Positions 1-8,191 of a DNA stretch of 38,624 bases are shown here, one piece after another (the stretch's first letter is position 1; each line of letters begins with the position of its first letter). The notes under the pieces are model-generated. The model was not told where the DNA came from, searched no databases, and was given only the letters and a program-made list of their open reading frames with translations. The position numbers were made by a program, and so were the translations under genes. The DNA is from a virus, in IMG/VR virus record IMGVR_UViG_3300020200_001375, positions 1 through 38,624 of that record; one strand, given 5' to 3'.

Positions 1-61
1 AAAATATAATTGCTCAATAACAAAAGAAGAATTATTAAAAACATATTATGGCACAAATTAA
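1..61 (+). CDS. 3' end of an upstream gene (partial, hypothetical)
   Basis: One frame, beginning at base 2, is open from the window edge to a TAA at 59-61. It encodes about 19 residues ending in EELLKTYYGTN. It overlaps the next gene by 14 bases, which fits the overlapping style of this operon. The fragment is too short to assign a function. It could be a chance open frame, but no other gene explains bases 1-47. Confidence 0.4.
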   Translation, partial: KYNCSITKEELLKTYYGTN

Positions 62-308
62 AATAAAATTTAATCCTCCAATAGTAAATGCGCCTGATCC
101 TCAAGGTAGATTATTTAAAAATTTACCTCATATTGAATGGAAACGTCGATTACACGAAAAAATTGAAGGGGCAAAAACATATGTTCATTTACCTTCAATA
201 TATGAATTATCACTTCATCATAATAAAACCATTGAAAAACAAATAGAAACAAATGTAAAATATAATAAAATGTTTACTGAAGAAGAGAATAAAGGATTTA
301 AAGTATGA
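48..308 (+). CDS. small hypothetical protein (86 aa)
   Basis: I do not recognise a family. The 86-residue product is basic and soluble. It has a beta-like N-terminus (AQIKIKFNPP), a central IEWKRRLHEKIEGAK segment and a charged C-terminal helix. There is no signal peptide or membrane segment. Its end overlaps the start of the following glycosyltransferase by four bases (ATGA), so it is probably translated with the glycan operon. Its function may be linked to that cluster, but nothing in the sequence shows it. Confidence 0.6.
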   Translation: MAQIKIKFNPPIVNAPDPQGRLFKNLPHIEWKRRLHEKIEGAKTYVHLPSIYELSLHHNKTIEKQIETNVKYNKMFTEEENKGFKV

Positions 309-1081
309 TAAAAGATAAAATTACAGTAATTTTAAATGGTTATAAACGAGGAAATGCATTAAATGAACAATATGATGCTTTACAAAAACAAACCGTAAAA
401 GCCGATGAAATTTATTTGTGGTATAATAATCCAGACGGAGGAGATGTAAATTATGATATAATGGAAAAAATTCCGACAGCATTTTCAAATCTTAATATGG
501 GTGTATGGGCAAGATTCGCATATGCATTAAATGCAAAAACAGAATATGTTTGTATATTTGACGATGATATGATTCCAGGATCAAAATGGTTAGAAAACTG
601 TAAACACACAATTAAAAAAGTAAATGGATTACTGGGTGGTGTAGGTCTTTTATATATGAAACCGAATCCGCCACAATATTCTTCTTATTATGAACCATAT
701 ACTAGATTTGGATGGATACCAAATGGTCATAATGATAATCCTATTAAAGTAGATTTAGTAGGACATTCATGGTTCTTTAAAAGAGAATGGTTGTCTTATT
801 ATTGGAGAGAATTACCTGATCCTAAATATTTTACATGTGGTGAAGATATGCATTTTAGCTATATGTTACAAAAATATGCAAATCTAAATACATATGTTGC
901 TCCACATCCACATAATGATTCTGAAATGTGGTGTAATATAAAAGGTTCAGTACATGCTACAGATAAAAATTCAATGTGGGAAACAAATCAATCTTCTCCA
1001 CAAGGAGTTCCTTTTAAACAATTAATGAATGATGCATTTATTGAACAAAGAAAAAAAGGATGGAAATTAATAAACGAATAA
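305..1081 (+). CDS. GT-A fold (family 2-like) glycosyltransferase
   Basis: This is a probable nucleotide-sugar-dependent glycosyltransferase of 258 residues acting in the cytoplasm. The N-terminus reads ITVILNGYKRG, a typical first strand of the GT-A nucleotide-binding fold. The metal-binding acidic motif is CIFDDDMIPG near residue 90. A later CGEDMHFS stretch fits the catalytic-base (ED) region of family 2 enzymes. There is no membrane anchor. It overlaps the upstream gene by four bases and is followed one base later by the WecB-type epimerase. The donor and acceptor sugars cannot be told from sequence. Confidence 0.75.
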   Translation: MIKDKITVILNGYKRGNALNEQYDALQKQTVKADEIYLWYNNPDGGDVNYDIMEKIPTAFSNLNMGVWARFAYALNAKTEYVCIFDDDMIPGSKWLENCKHTIKKVNGLLGGVGLLYMKPNPPQYSSYYEPYTRFGWIPNGHNDNPIKVDLVGHSWFFKREWLSYYWRELPDPKYFTCGEDMHFSYMLQKYANLNTYVAPHPHNDSEMWCNIKGSVHATDKNSMWETNQSSPQGVPFKQLMNDAFIEQRKKGWKLINE

Positions 1082-1082
1082 T

Positions 1083-2081
1083 ATGTTACTTATTTCTTAT
1101 GGAACTAGACCTGAATGGTTAAAGATAAAACCTATTATTGATGAATTTAAAAATAGAAATTTATCAAATTATAAAATTTTATATACAGGTCAGCACGCCG
1201 ACCTTGTGGAAAAAAATTATGACATTATAACCACAATCAATGATGGAAAAAATAGACTTGATAGTATAGTTTCATCACTATTAAATAAAGAAGAATTATT
1301 TGAATCTATAACTCATGTAATGGTTCAAGGAGATACATGTTCCGCATTTTCAATTGCACTAGCAGCGTTTCATCGAAATATAAAAGTTATACATTTAGAA
1401 GCAGGTTTAAGAACATACGATTCTCAAAATCCTTATCCAGAAGAATTTTATAGACAATCAATCGGTAATCTTGCAGACTTACATTTATCACCAACCAATT
1501 TAAATAAAGAGAATTTACTAAAAGAAGGAAAGACGAATATATATGTGGTCGGAAATACATCAATTGATAACCTCAAAAATTATAAAAATTCATCATATAC
1601 AAAAAATGTATTAATCACACTACACCGTAGAGAAAATCATGGAATGTTAAAGGATTGGTATGAAGAAATATCAAGATGTGCAAACATCTTAAAAGATTGG
1701 AAATTCACTGTCATTTCACATCCCAATCCAAATGTTCAGAATAATTTGAAGTATTTAAAAGATGTAGATATAATTCCACCTATAAAACATGACGATATGT
1801 TAAAAAGAATTTCTTCTTGTGGATTTTTAATATCTGATAGTGGTGGATTACAGGAAGAAGCTTCTTATTTTAAAAAGAAAATAATTGTGTGCAGAAAAGT
1901 TACTGAAAGACAAGAGACATTAGAAAATACTTCATTTTTATGCAAACATCCAAATGAATTATATAATATGACAATGAATATTTCAAAAAATTATCAAGTT
2001 CAAGACTTCAATTGTCCATATGGTGATGGTGATTGTGCAAAAAAAGTAACAGATATATTAATATCAACGGGAATTTTATGA
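1083..2081 (+). CDS. wecB: UDP-N-acetylglucosamine 2-epimerase (WecB-type)
   Basis: This enzyme family interconverts UDP-GlcNAc and UDP-ManNAc in the cytoplasm, supplying ManNAc-derived sugars. The 332-residue protein shows the family blocks in order. These are GTRPEWLKIKPII at the N-terminus, QGDTCSAFSIALAAF, HLEAGLRTYD with a following PEEFYRQSIG, LHRREN, and SDSGGLQEEASYF near the C-terminus. Length is slightly below the usual 360-380 residues. In this operon it could feed the UDP-sugar dehydrogenase at 7091 (giving ManNAcA) or the NeuB-type synthase at 13541 (which uses ManNAc or a related sugar). A hydrolysing variant that releases free ManNAc is an alternative I cannot exclude. Confidence 0.88.
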   Translation: MLLISYGTRPEWLKIKPIIDEFKNRNLSNYKILYTGQHADLVEKNYDIITTINDGKNRLDSIVSSLLNKEELFESITHVMVQGDTCSAFSIALAAFHRNIKVIHLEAGLRTYDSQNPYPEEFYRQSIGNLADLHLSPTNLNKENLLKEGKTNIYVVGNTSIDNLKNYKNSSYTKNVLITLHRRENHGMLKDWYEEISRCANILKDWKFTVISHPNPNVQNNLKYLKDVDIIPPIKHDDMLKRISSCGFLISDSGGLQEEASYFKKKIIVCRKVTERQETLENTSFLCKHPNELYNMTMNISKNYQVQDFNCPYGDGDCAKKVTDILISTGIL

Positions 2082-2857
2082 AAAAAACATTTAAAGAAGA
2101 TTTATTATTATTAAAAGAAAAATTATTGAATAAAGAACCATTTGCATTCAACAGATTTTCAGACGGAGAAATGTTTATATTAAAAAATCAAGAACTTATT
2201 CTCGGAGAAGGTATAATAAAAATGGGAGATGTAATTACAGGAGGACCGTATCAAAAAGAAGATCATAAACATTTTGACCCAAAAAAACATCAATTTTTTA
2301 GAGAAAGTTTGACTCAAGCATTTCGATTTTCTAAAAAGAATTATTTTAAAGGAATATGTTGTAAATGTTGTGCATCAGCAGAAGATTATAAATGGCAATT
2401 AGAATATATGCAAAATGGAAACGACGAATATCTTACCTGGGCAAATTTATGGGTAAATTCAAATTATCCTACATTTTTATCTGATATATTTCCTTGTTTT
2501 TTCAATTATAATACGGTAATATTGTGTAATGAAAAGGCAAATCTAAAAAGATTTCCTTTTATAGTAAAAGATTTCAGAGTTGGGTCTAATGCAATGATTA
2601 ACAATTATAACATAATTGATGAAATGAAAAACTGGATTGAGAAGAATAATATCAAAAACCATTTATTTTTATTTTCAGCATCATCATTGAGTAAAGTCGC
2701 AATACATAAATTATACGAATTTAATGACCAAAATACTTATGTTGATATAGGCACAACATTAAATTTATCAATGGATTTGAGATTAGATAGAGGATATTTG
2801 CAAGGATATTGGTTAGGACATTCACACCCGGATATTAAACTTGAATGTATATGGTAA
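2078..2857 (+). CDS. GT-D fold glycosyltransferase-like protein
   Basis: The ATG at 2078 overlaps the stop of the previous gene in an ATGA arrangement and is preferred to an in-frame ATG at 2033, which lies inside wecB. This gives 259 residues. FNRFSDGEMFIL near the N-terminus matches the RFGDGE-type metal/nucleotide-binding block of the GT-D fold glycosyltransferase family (DUF1792). The C-terminal part contains GTTLNLSMDLR, reminiscent of the conserved end of such proteins. There is a Cys cluster (CCKCCA) at about residue 95 that I cannot explain. The role is probably addition of a sugar within the glycan made by this operon; donor and acceptor are unknown. Confidence 0.55.
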   Translation: MKKTFKEDLLLLKEKLLNKEPFAFNRFSDGEMFILKNQELILGEGIIKMGDVITGGPYQKEDHKHFDPKKHQFFRESLTQAFRFSKKNYFKGICCKCCASAEDYKWQLEYMQNGNDEYLTWANLWVNSNYPTFLSDIFPCFFNYNTVILCNEKANLKRFPFIVKDFRVGSNAMINNYNIIDEMKNWIEKNNIKNHLFLFSASSLSKVAIHKLYEFNDQNTYVDIGTTLNLSMDLRLDRGYLQGYWLGHSHPDIKLECIW

Positions 2858-3252
2858 AAAATTTAAAATTAGTAGAATGTGAAGAAAAGTATTGGGAATT
2901 TATCCGTTTACTTAGAATAGATCCACAAAATCTCTCTGGATTTGTTCAAACGTCCGATATAACTCCACAACAACAAAAACAATACATGACAAAATATAAT
3001 AAAAATTATATGATATGTTTATGGAATGATATTCCTGTTGGATTTATTGGAGAAATAAACGGAGATATAAGAGTATGCACCGACAATTTATACAAACAAA
3101 AAGGTATAGGAAAGTTTATGGTGTTGGAATTTATCAAGAAATACCCAAATATATTCGCAAAAATAAAAATCGATAACACATCAAGTCTTAAACTTTTCGA
3201 ATCATGTGGATTCAAAAAAAAGTATTACATTTTAGAACCTAATATTATATGA
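2845..3252 (+). CDS. GNAT family N-acetyltransferase
   Basis: This is a 135-residue acetyl-CoA-dependent acyltransferase of the GNAT fold. The acetyl-CoA-binding loop region is YKQKGIGKFMVLEFI (Q/R-x-x-G-x-G/A type). It is followed by IKIDNTSSLKLFESCGFKKKYYIL, the usual strand-helix-strand end of the family in which an Asn-Ser pair precedes the helix. Starts at 2845 or 2851 are both ATG and both overlap the previous gene. In glycan clusters such enzymes acetylate amino-sugars, so the amino sugar made by the DegT-type enzyme at 3889 is a plausible substrate. That link is inference. Confidence 0.75.
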   Translation: MYMVKNLKLVECEEKYWEFIRLLRIDPQNLSGFVQTSDITPQQQKQYMTKYNKNYMICLWNDIPVGFIGEINGDIRVCTDNLYKQKGIGKFMVLEFIKKYPNIFAKIKIDNTSSLKLFESCGFKKKYYILEPNII

Positions 3253-3881
3253 AAGAATTTAAAGCATTAAATGATGATAATTGGAAGCAATTTATAATGA
3301 ATGAAGTATCTTACATTCTGTCAAATGAATGTTATGGCGGAATTTGTATAGATGCTGGGTGTAACATTGGAGATTTTCCTATGAATCATAGAAATCGTTT
3401 TGATAAATATGTATGTTTTGATATATACGATGACAATATACAAAAATGTATAGAAAATACTATCAATATAGGTGTACCCGTCGAAGTAAAAAAATTAGCA
3501 GTGTGGTCGGAATCAAATAAAAAAATAGATGTATTTGCATATAAAATGCATGACAAAGAAGATTTAAACGTTTTTGGAAATAGTGGAAGTATAGGATGTA
3601 TAGAATATAATGGCCCTCATGGAGAAGGATGGCACAAAGAAAATAAAATCGGAGAAGTATATACTATTTCAATAGAAGATATATGCAAACAATACGGAAA
3701 AATAAATTTATTAAAAATTGACGTTGAAGGATCAGAATACGAATTCTTAATGAATAAAGATTTATCAAAAATTAATTATATTGTTGGAGAATTTCATTTT
3801 TCGTCGGAAAAAATAGAAGCTCTAATAAATTGGATTAGAAATACTCACCATCAAATAAGAGGCGGATTTAAACTAAAATAA
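3249..3881 (+). CDS. FkbM family SAM-dependent methyltransferase
   Basis: This is a probable sugar O-methyltransferase of 210 residues. The SAM-binding loop is CIDAGCNIGDFP, followed by the acidic strand end CFDIYDDNI. The FkbM-type core motif LLKIDVEGSEYEFL lies near residue 155. There is no membrane or signal sequence. It overlaps the GNAT gene by four bases. FkbM enzymes commonly methylate sugar hydroxyls in polysaccharide, glycopeptide or macrolide pathways, and the context here points to capping or modification of a glycan. Confidence 0.85.
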   Translation: MKEFKALNDDNWKQFIMNEVSYILSNECYGGICIDAGCNIGDFPMNHRNRFDKYVCFDIYDDNIQKCIENTINIGVPVEVKKLAVWSESNKKIDVFAYKMHDKEDLNVFGNSGSIGCIEYNGPHGEGWHKENKIGEVYTISIEDICKQYGKINLLKIDVEGSEYEFLMNKDLSKINYIVGEFHFSSEKIEALINWIRNTHHQIRGGFKLK

Positions 3882-3888
3882 TAAAAAT

Positions 3889-4530
3889 ATGCCATCAAAT
3901 CTAAATACTCACAATCCCTTCAAAATCGTAAAGATGTTTGAAGAAGAAATTGCAAATTATACAGGAGCACCATATGCAGTGTCAGTTGACAGTTGTACAA
4001 ATGCATTGTTTTTATGTTGCAAATATCTAAATGTAAAAGAAGTTACAATTCCAAGTAAAACTTATCTTTCAGTACCCATGTCTATCGTTCACGCAGGAGG
4101 AGAAGTTATATTTGACAAAAGAGGTGAAACAAATCATTGGAGCGGATTGTATCAATTAAAACCATATCCAATTTGGGATAGTGCAAAACGATTAACAAGT
4201 AAAATGTATATACCAGGCCAATTCATGTGTCTGTCATTCCATATTAAAAAATCATTGGGAATAGGAAAAGGAGGAATGATTTTAACAGACAATGAAGACG
4301 CGGTAAAATGGTTTAAACGTGCCAGATATGAAGGAAGGTCTGAGAAGTTCTATAAAGAAGATGATATTGAATTCTGTGGATGGAACATGTATATGTTTCC
4401 TCTATTGGCAGCTAGAGGATTAGAACTTATGCAAAATTATCCAGAACACGTAACTGATACTCCAGAAATAAATGGATATAGAGATTTGACAGAATTTAGT
4501 GCATTTAAGAAATGTAAAATTATAGAATGA
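3889..4530 (+). CDS. short DegT/DnrJ/EryC1-type sugar aminotransferase
   Basis: PLP-dependent enzymes of this family aminate keto sugars on nucleotide carriers. The 213-residue protein keeps the cofactor-binding half. It has a VDSCTNAL phosphate-binding segment near residue 33, WDSAKRL with Asp97 where the pyridine-nitrogen aspartate sits, and SFHIKKSLGIGKGG with Lys121 at the Schiff-base position. Full-length members are about 370-400 residues, so most of the C-terminal domain is missing. The stop is clean and the next gene starts four bases later, so it looks like a compact form rather than a fresh truncation. Activity as an aminotransferase is likely but unproven. Confidence 0.75.
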   Translation: MPSNLNTHNPFKIVKMFEEEIANYTGAPYAVSVDSCTNALFLCCKYLNVKEVTIPSKTYLSVPMSIVHAGGEVIFDKRGETNHWSGLYQLKPYPIWDSAKRLTSKMYIPGQFMCLSFHIKKSLGIGKGGMILTDNEDAVKWFKRARYEGRSEKFYKEDDIEFCGWNMYMFPLLAARGLELMQNYPEHVTDTPEINGYRDLTEFSAFKKCKIIE

Positions 4531-4533
4531 AAC

Positions 4534-5619
4534 ATGGAAAATATAGATATATTATATATATGCGGCCCCATAGGTTATGAAAAATCCGTGAGTGGAAATT
4601 ATTATATATATAAAATATTATGTGACCATTTAAAAAAATATAATAACAAATGTATATCTATATGGGATTATCCATATCATAGTTATTGTAATCCTTCACA
4701 TTTTATAAAATATTGTCATTGGGATAGATTGAAATCATTGTCAAAAGAAAAATTAATAGAATTGTTGCCTAACCATAAAATTTTATTTCTATGTGGAGAT
4801 GAATTTACTGAAGACCAATTGTTATTCATAAAAAACCATTATAATTGTAAAATTTTTATAATGGCAATGACATCGTGGGTATTTGGAAACCGTTCAGAGA
4901 GTTATCCCGAGATAGAAGGCAGTTTATTATCCGATATTGCAAAACAGAGGTCTATAAAATATGAACAAGCAAATATTGATATAATAAATGCGTCATCATA
5001 TTCATCTAATATTCAATCAATTAGTTTTTTTAAAAATTTAAAAAATCATATAATTCCATTAATTACAACGGAAAATATGCAAAAATATGATAAAGAAAAA
5101 AACATAAATCGTGAGTTTAAAACTATTTTGTGGGGAACTACTCAACCAGAGTGTTTTAGAAAAGGAAAACATAAACTCGAAAATATATTAAATATATTAT
5201 ACAAAAAATATAATAAAACAAATATAAAAATAAATAATGTAGGACCAATTACTAACATAAACTCCCCATATGAAGTAATTAGTCATGGAATTTTAGATAA
5301 AAAAGAAATGGCAAATATGTATCATCAATCAGATGTATTTGCATTGACAACTCTCGCGGATTCGGGACCAATGATGGCAACAGAATGTGTGTACAATGAG
5401 ACGCCGTTAGTATCGTATAATACAAATATTGCACTTGATATTACAAATAATGGCATTAATGGATATACAGTAAATACAGATGAAAAATTTGCAGATAAAC
5501 TTTATGAGATATTATTTGAACAAAAATATAAAATGTCAATTGAATACTTGTTTAATTTTTCATCTACTGAAAAAATATTAGAAAAATACGAATCTATTTT
5601 TGACAAATATATACAATAA
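4534..5619 (+). CDS. GT4-like (GT-B fold) glycosyltransferase
   Basis: This is a 361-residue probable retaining glycosyltransferase. The C-terminal half carries the typical donor-binding region of group 1 enzymes. SDVFALTTLADSGPMMATEC near residue 270 is the position of the usual E-x7-E type block, and VYNETPLVSYNTNIALDIT with a GINGYTV turn follows. The N-terminal domain begins with IDILYICGPIGYEKSVSGNYY, a nucleotide-fold strand with a glycine-rich acceptor loop. It lies between the short aminotransferase and the fucosyltransferase with 3-base gaps. Substrates are unknown. Confidence 0.78.
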   Translation: MENIDILYICGPIGYEKSVSGNYYIYKILCDHLKKYNNKCISIWDYPYHSYCNPSHFIKYCHWDRLKSLSKEKLIELLPNHKILFLCGDEFTEDQLLFIKNHYNCKIFIMAMTSWVFGNRSESYPEIEGSLLSDIAKQRSIKYEQANIDIINASSYSSNIQSISFFKNLKNHIIPLITTENMQKYDKEKNINREFKTILWGTTQPECFRKGKHKLENILNILYKKYNKTNIKINNVGPITNINSPYEVISHGILDKKEMANMYHQSDVFALTTLADSGPMMATECVYNETPLVSYNTNIALDITNNGINGYTVNTDEKFADKLYEILFEQKYKMSIEYLFNFSSTEKILEKYESIFDKYIQ

Positions 5620-5622
5620 CAT

Positions 5623-6483
5623 ATGATAACATTTCTAAATTTAGGATTAAACGGAAGATTAGGAAATCAGCTATTTCAATATGCTGCACTAAAATCATTA
5701 TCAATTAAAAAAAATTATACTATTAAACTGCCAAATATAGAAAATCTTGTTTGGCACAATCAAAAATGTTTATTAAACCAATTAAATATAAAAGAAGAAG
5801 TTATTACTGATGTTGATATATCACAGTTACAATTCGAATTTGAAGAAACGTCTTTTGACACTAACTTTTTTGAATTGCCTGACAACATTTCTTTAAATGG
5901 GTATTTTCAGAACATTAATTATTTTATCGATAATATATCACTATTTAAAAATTTATATAAAAGCAACGATAATATCGTAAATCAAGCTGTTTCAAAATTT
6001 CAAGAATATTCGAAACAAAGAAAACATAATAATATAATAGGAATACACATAAGATTAGGAGATAATATTACGGTATACCCAGCAAAAAGTATTTATGAAA
6101 AAATAATGATGGGTGATCCTTATATTACATATTTAAAATCTGCAATTGAATTTTTTGGAAAAGATAATGATTATTTAATATTTTGCGGTGGAACTAGAGA
6201 TTCAAAAACAGGTCAAGATAGTAATGATATAAAATTATGTAAAGAAATACTCAAGAATTTTGATTGTAATTTTATATATTCCGTTGGAAACGACACTTTA
6301 ATAGACTTTGAATTAATGAAAATGTGCAATCATAATGTTTTGTCTCCAATAAGTTCATTTAGTTTGTGGATTGGATATCTGTCCGATAATAAAAAAATTG
6401 TTGTACCAAAAAGTTATTTTATGAATGCCGAAAATCACATTGATATGAATTCGATATATCTTAAAGATTGGAATAGATTATGA
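5623..6483 (+). CDS. alpha-1,2-fucosyltransferase-like (GT11) enzyme
   Basis: GT11 enzymes transfer fucose from GDP-fucose to galactose-type acceptors; some relatives use other deoxysugars. The 286-residue protein has the N-terminal LNGRLGNQLFQYAALKSL signature and the central NGYFQNINYF block. GIHIRLGDNI matches the HxRRxD-type GDP-binding motif, with Leu in place of the second Arg. The C-terminus has SSFSLWIGYLS, matching the conserved S-x-F-S-W-W-x-A-x-L region. No GDP-fucose pathway is complete in this window, so the donor may be supplied by the host or by the GDP-sugar epimerase at 8932. Confidence 0.85.
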   Translation: MITFLNLGLNGRLGNQLFQYAALKSLSIKKNYTIKLPNIENLVWHNQKCLLNQLNIKEEVITDVDISQLQFEFEETSFDTNFFELPDNISLNGYFQNINYFIDNISLFKNLYKSNDNIVNQAVSKFQEYSKQRKHNNIIGIHIRLGDNITVYPAKSIYEKIMMGDPYITYLKSAIEFFGKDNDYLIFCGGTRDSKTGQDSNDIKLCKEILKNFDCNFIYSVGNDTLIDFELMKMCNHNVLSPISSFSLWIGYLSDNKKIVVPKSYFMNAENHIDMNSIYLKDWNRL

Positions 6484-7088
6484 AAATGATTAATTTGGGA
6501 GGATATGGAGGGTGTTCACTAACTCAAGTTTTGAGAAAATTTCGTTTCAATACGGAGGCATTCCCATTTGACTGGAATATCGCCAATCAACAATTCGTAA
6601 CAAAATGTATAAATTCATCAGGAAGTTATTTTTTTAACTTTGACGACAATAAATATTTATTTGATACAAATATTTTATTGTCGCCTAATAATGATGCTTT
6701 TTGTATACACGATTTTGTAAATTGGGAGGCGCAAAAAAATGAAGTAAAATTGAAATATATACGTAGATTAAATAGACTTATAAATTATATACATTCCGAT
6801 GAAGATATATTATTTTGCCGACATATGTTGGATATTAATCCCTATAATGATTATCACAAATCCAGTTGGAGTAGAATTCCTTTTGTTATAAATTATGATG
6901 ATATCAATTGTTGGAAAGATTTTTTGAACGGATTAAATAGAAAGGCTACAACAAAACTTGTACTAATAACAAACAATCCTACATTAGAATCAAATCATCC
7001 AGATATATTAATTTGTAAACAAATAGATAATTATACAAATTGGGACAATACAGTTTTTAACTTTATCAACAATTTAATTGAATACTAA
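6480..7088 (+). CDS. DUF1796 (putative papain-like cysteine peptidase) protein
   Basis: The N-terminus NLGGYGGCSLTQVLRKF followed by NTEAFPFDWN matches the opening signature of DUF1796, a family annotated as putative papain-like cysteine peptidases and often found beside glycosyltransferases. Cys12 is the candidate nucleophile. A CIHDF stretch and a DILFCRHML stretch further along fit conserved His-containing positions. The protein is 202 residues, shorter than many members, and soluble. It overlaps the fucosyltransferase by four bases. The biochemical role of this family in glycan clusters is not established, so I leave it open. Confidence 0.65.
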   Translation: MKMINLGGYGGCSLTQVLRKFRFNTEAFPFDWNIANQQFVTKCINSSGSYFFNFDDNKYLFDTNILLSPNNDAFCIHDFVNWEAQKNEVKLKYIRRLNRLINYIHSDEDILFCRHMLDINPYNDYHKSSWSRIPFVINYDDINCWKDFLNGLNRKATTKLVLITNNPTLESNHPDILICKQIDNYTNWDNTVFNFINNLIEY

Positions 7089-7090
7089 AT

Positions 7091-8191
7091 ATGAAAAATA
7101 TATCTATAATCGGAGTAGGAAAACTAGGTTTATGCCTATCTCTCAATTTAGAAGCAATCGGATACAATATAATCGGAATCGATGCATCAAATGATTATAT
7201 AAATTCTCTAAAAGAAAAAACTTTAATTACAAATGAACCATATGTAACCGAATTATTAAAAAATTCAAAAAACATAAAATTTACAATCGATTTAAAACAA
7301 TCATTAAACAATGATATAATTTTTATTGTAGTCAATACTCCATCAACGCCTGATTGGAAATATGACCATAAAAACATCGATGACGTTATAGAACAGTTGA
7401 TTTCATTTGGAAAACAATCAATCAGAAAAGACATAATTATTAATTGTACTACATTCCCAGGTTATTGTGAATCTTTGAATAAAAAATTAAACAGTTATAA
7501 TTATTATGTTTCATATAATCCCGAGTTTATTGCCCAAGGATCTATTATAAAAGACCAATTATATTGTGATTCTGTATTGATTGGTCAGTATGATGAATAT
7601 ATAGGAAATATAATTGAATCTATCTACAAAGACATGTGTAAGTCAAATCCGACAATTAACCGAATGACTCTGACAGAAGCCGAATTAGTGAAATTATCAG
7701 TTAATTGTTTTCTGACTACAAAGATTTCTTTTGCGAATATGATAGGTGATATATCAAAAAAGATAAATTGCAATCCGACAATTGTTCTAAATGCAATTGG
7801 TGCAGATTCTAGAATTGGAAATAAATATTTAAAACACGGGTTTGGCTTTGGAGGACCATGTTTTCCGAGAGATAATAGAGCATTAGCAAAATGTGCCGAA
7901 GAAGTAGGAATAAATGCTATTATTTCAAAATCGACGGATGAAATGAATTCTCTACATTTAGATTATCAAATTGAAGATTTTATAAAATCAAATCCAAATA
8001 AAAATATTCCAATCGAAATAGATTCTATTACTTATAAAGTAAACAGTGATATAATCGAAGAATCTCAACAATTAAAATTTGCAATTAGATTGTCCGACAT
8101 AGGATATTCTGTTATAATAAAAGAGATTGACACTGTTATTAAAAAATTAAAATCGAGTTATGGAAACAAATTTACATATATTATCAGATAA
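7091..8191 (+). CDS. UDP-glucose/UDP-ManNAc dehydrogenase family enzyme
   Basis: These NAD-dependent enzymes oxidise C6 of a nucleotide sugar twice to a uronic acid. The 366-residue protein opens with a Rossmann loop (SIIGVGKLGLCLSLNLE). It then has NPEFIAQGSII and the central dimerisation helix TEAELVKLSVNCFLTTKISF. GFGFGGPCFPRDNRAL contains the catalytic Cys. The C-terminal domain is short compared with the usual 390-430 residue enzymes but includes EESQQLKFAIRLSDIGYSVII. With the WecB-type epimerase upstream, UDP-ManNAcA is a reasonable product, though UDP-GlcA cannot be excluded. Its end overlaps the NAD synthetase gene by 32 bases. Confidence 0.85.
   Translation: MKNISIIGVGKLGLCLSLNLEAIGYNIIGIDASNDYINSLKEKTLITNEPYVTELLKNSKNIKFTIDLKQSLNNDIIFIVVNTPSTPDWKYDHKNIDDVIEQLISFGKQSIRKDIIINCTTFPGYCESLNKKLNSYNYYVSYNPEFIAQGSIIKDQLYCDSVLIGQYDEYIGNIIESIYKDMCKSNPTINRMTLTEAELVKLSVNCFLTTKISFANMIGDISKKINCNPTIVLNAIGADSRIGNKYLKHGFGFGGPCFPRDNRALAKCAEEVGINAIISKSTDEMNSLHLDYQIEDFIKSNPNKNIPIEIDSITYKVNSDIIEESQQLKFAIRLSDIGYSVIIKEIDTVIKKLKSSYGNKFTYIIR

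Noticed and set aside
2033-2077. Upstream ATG of the GT-D-like gene
   Set aside because: It lies within the end of the epimerase gene, while the ATGA junction at 2078 matches the operon's usual coupling.
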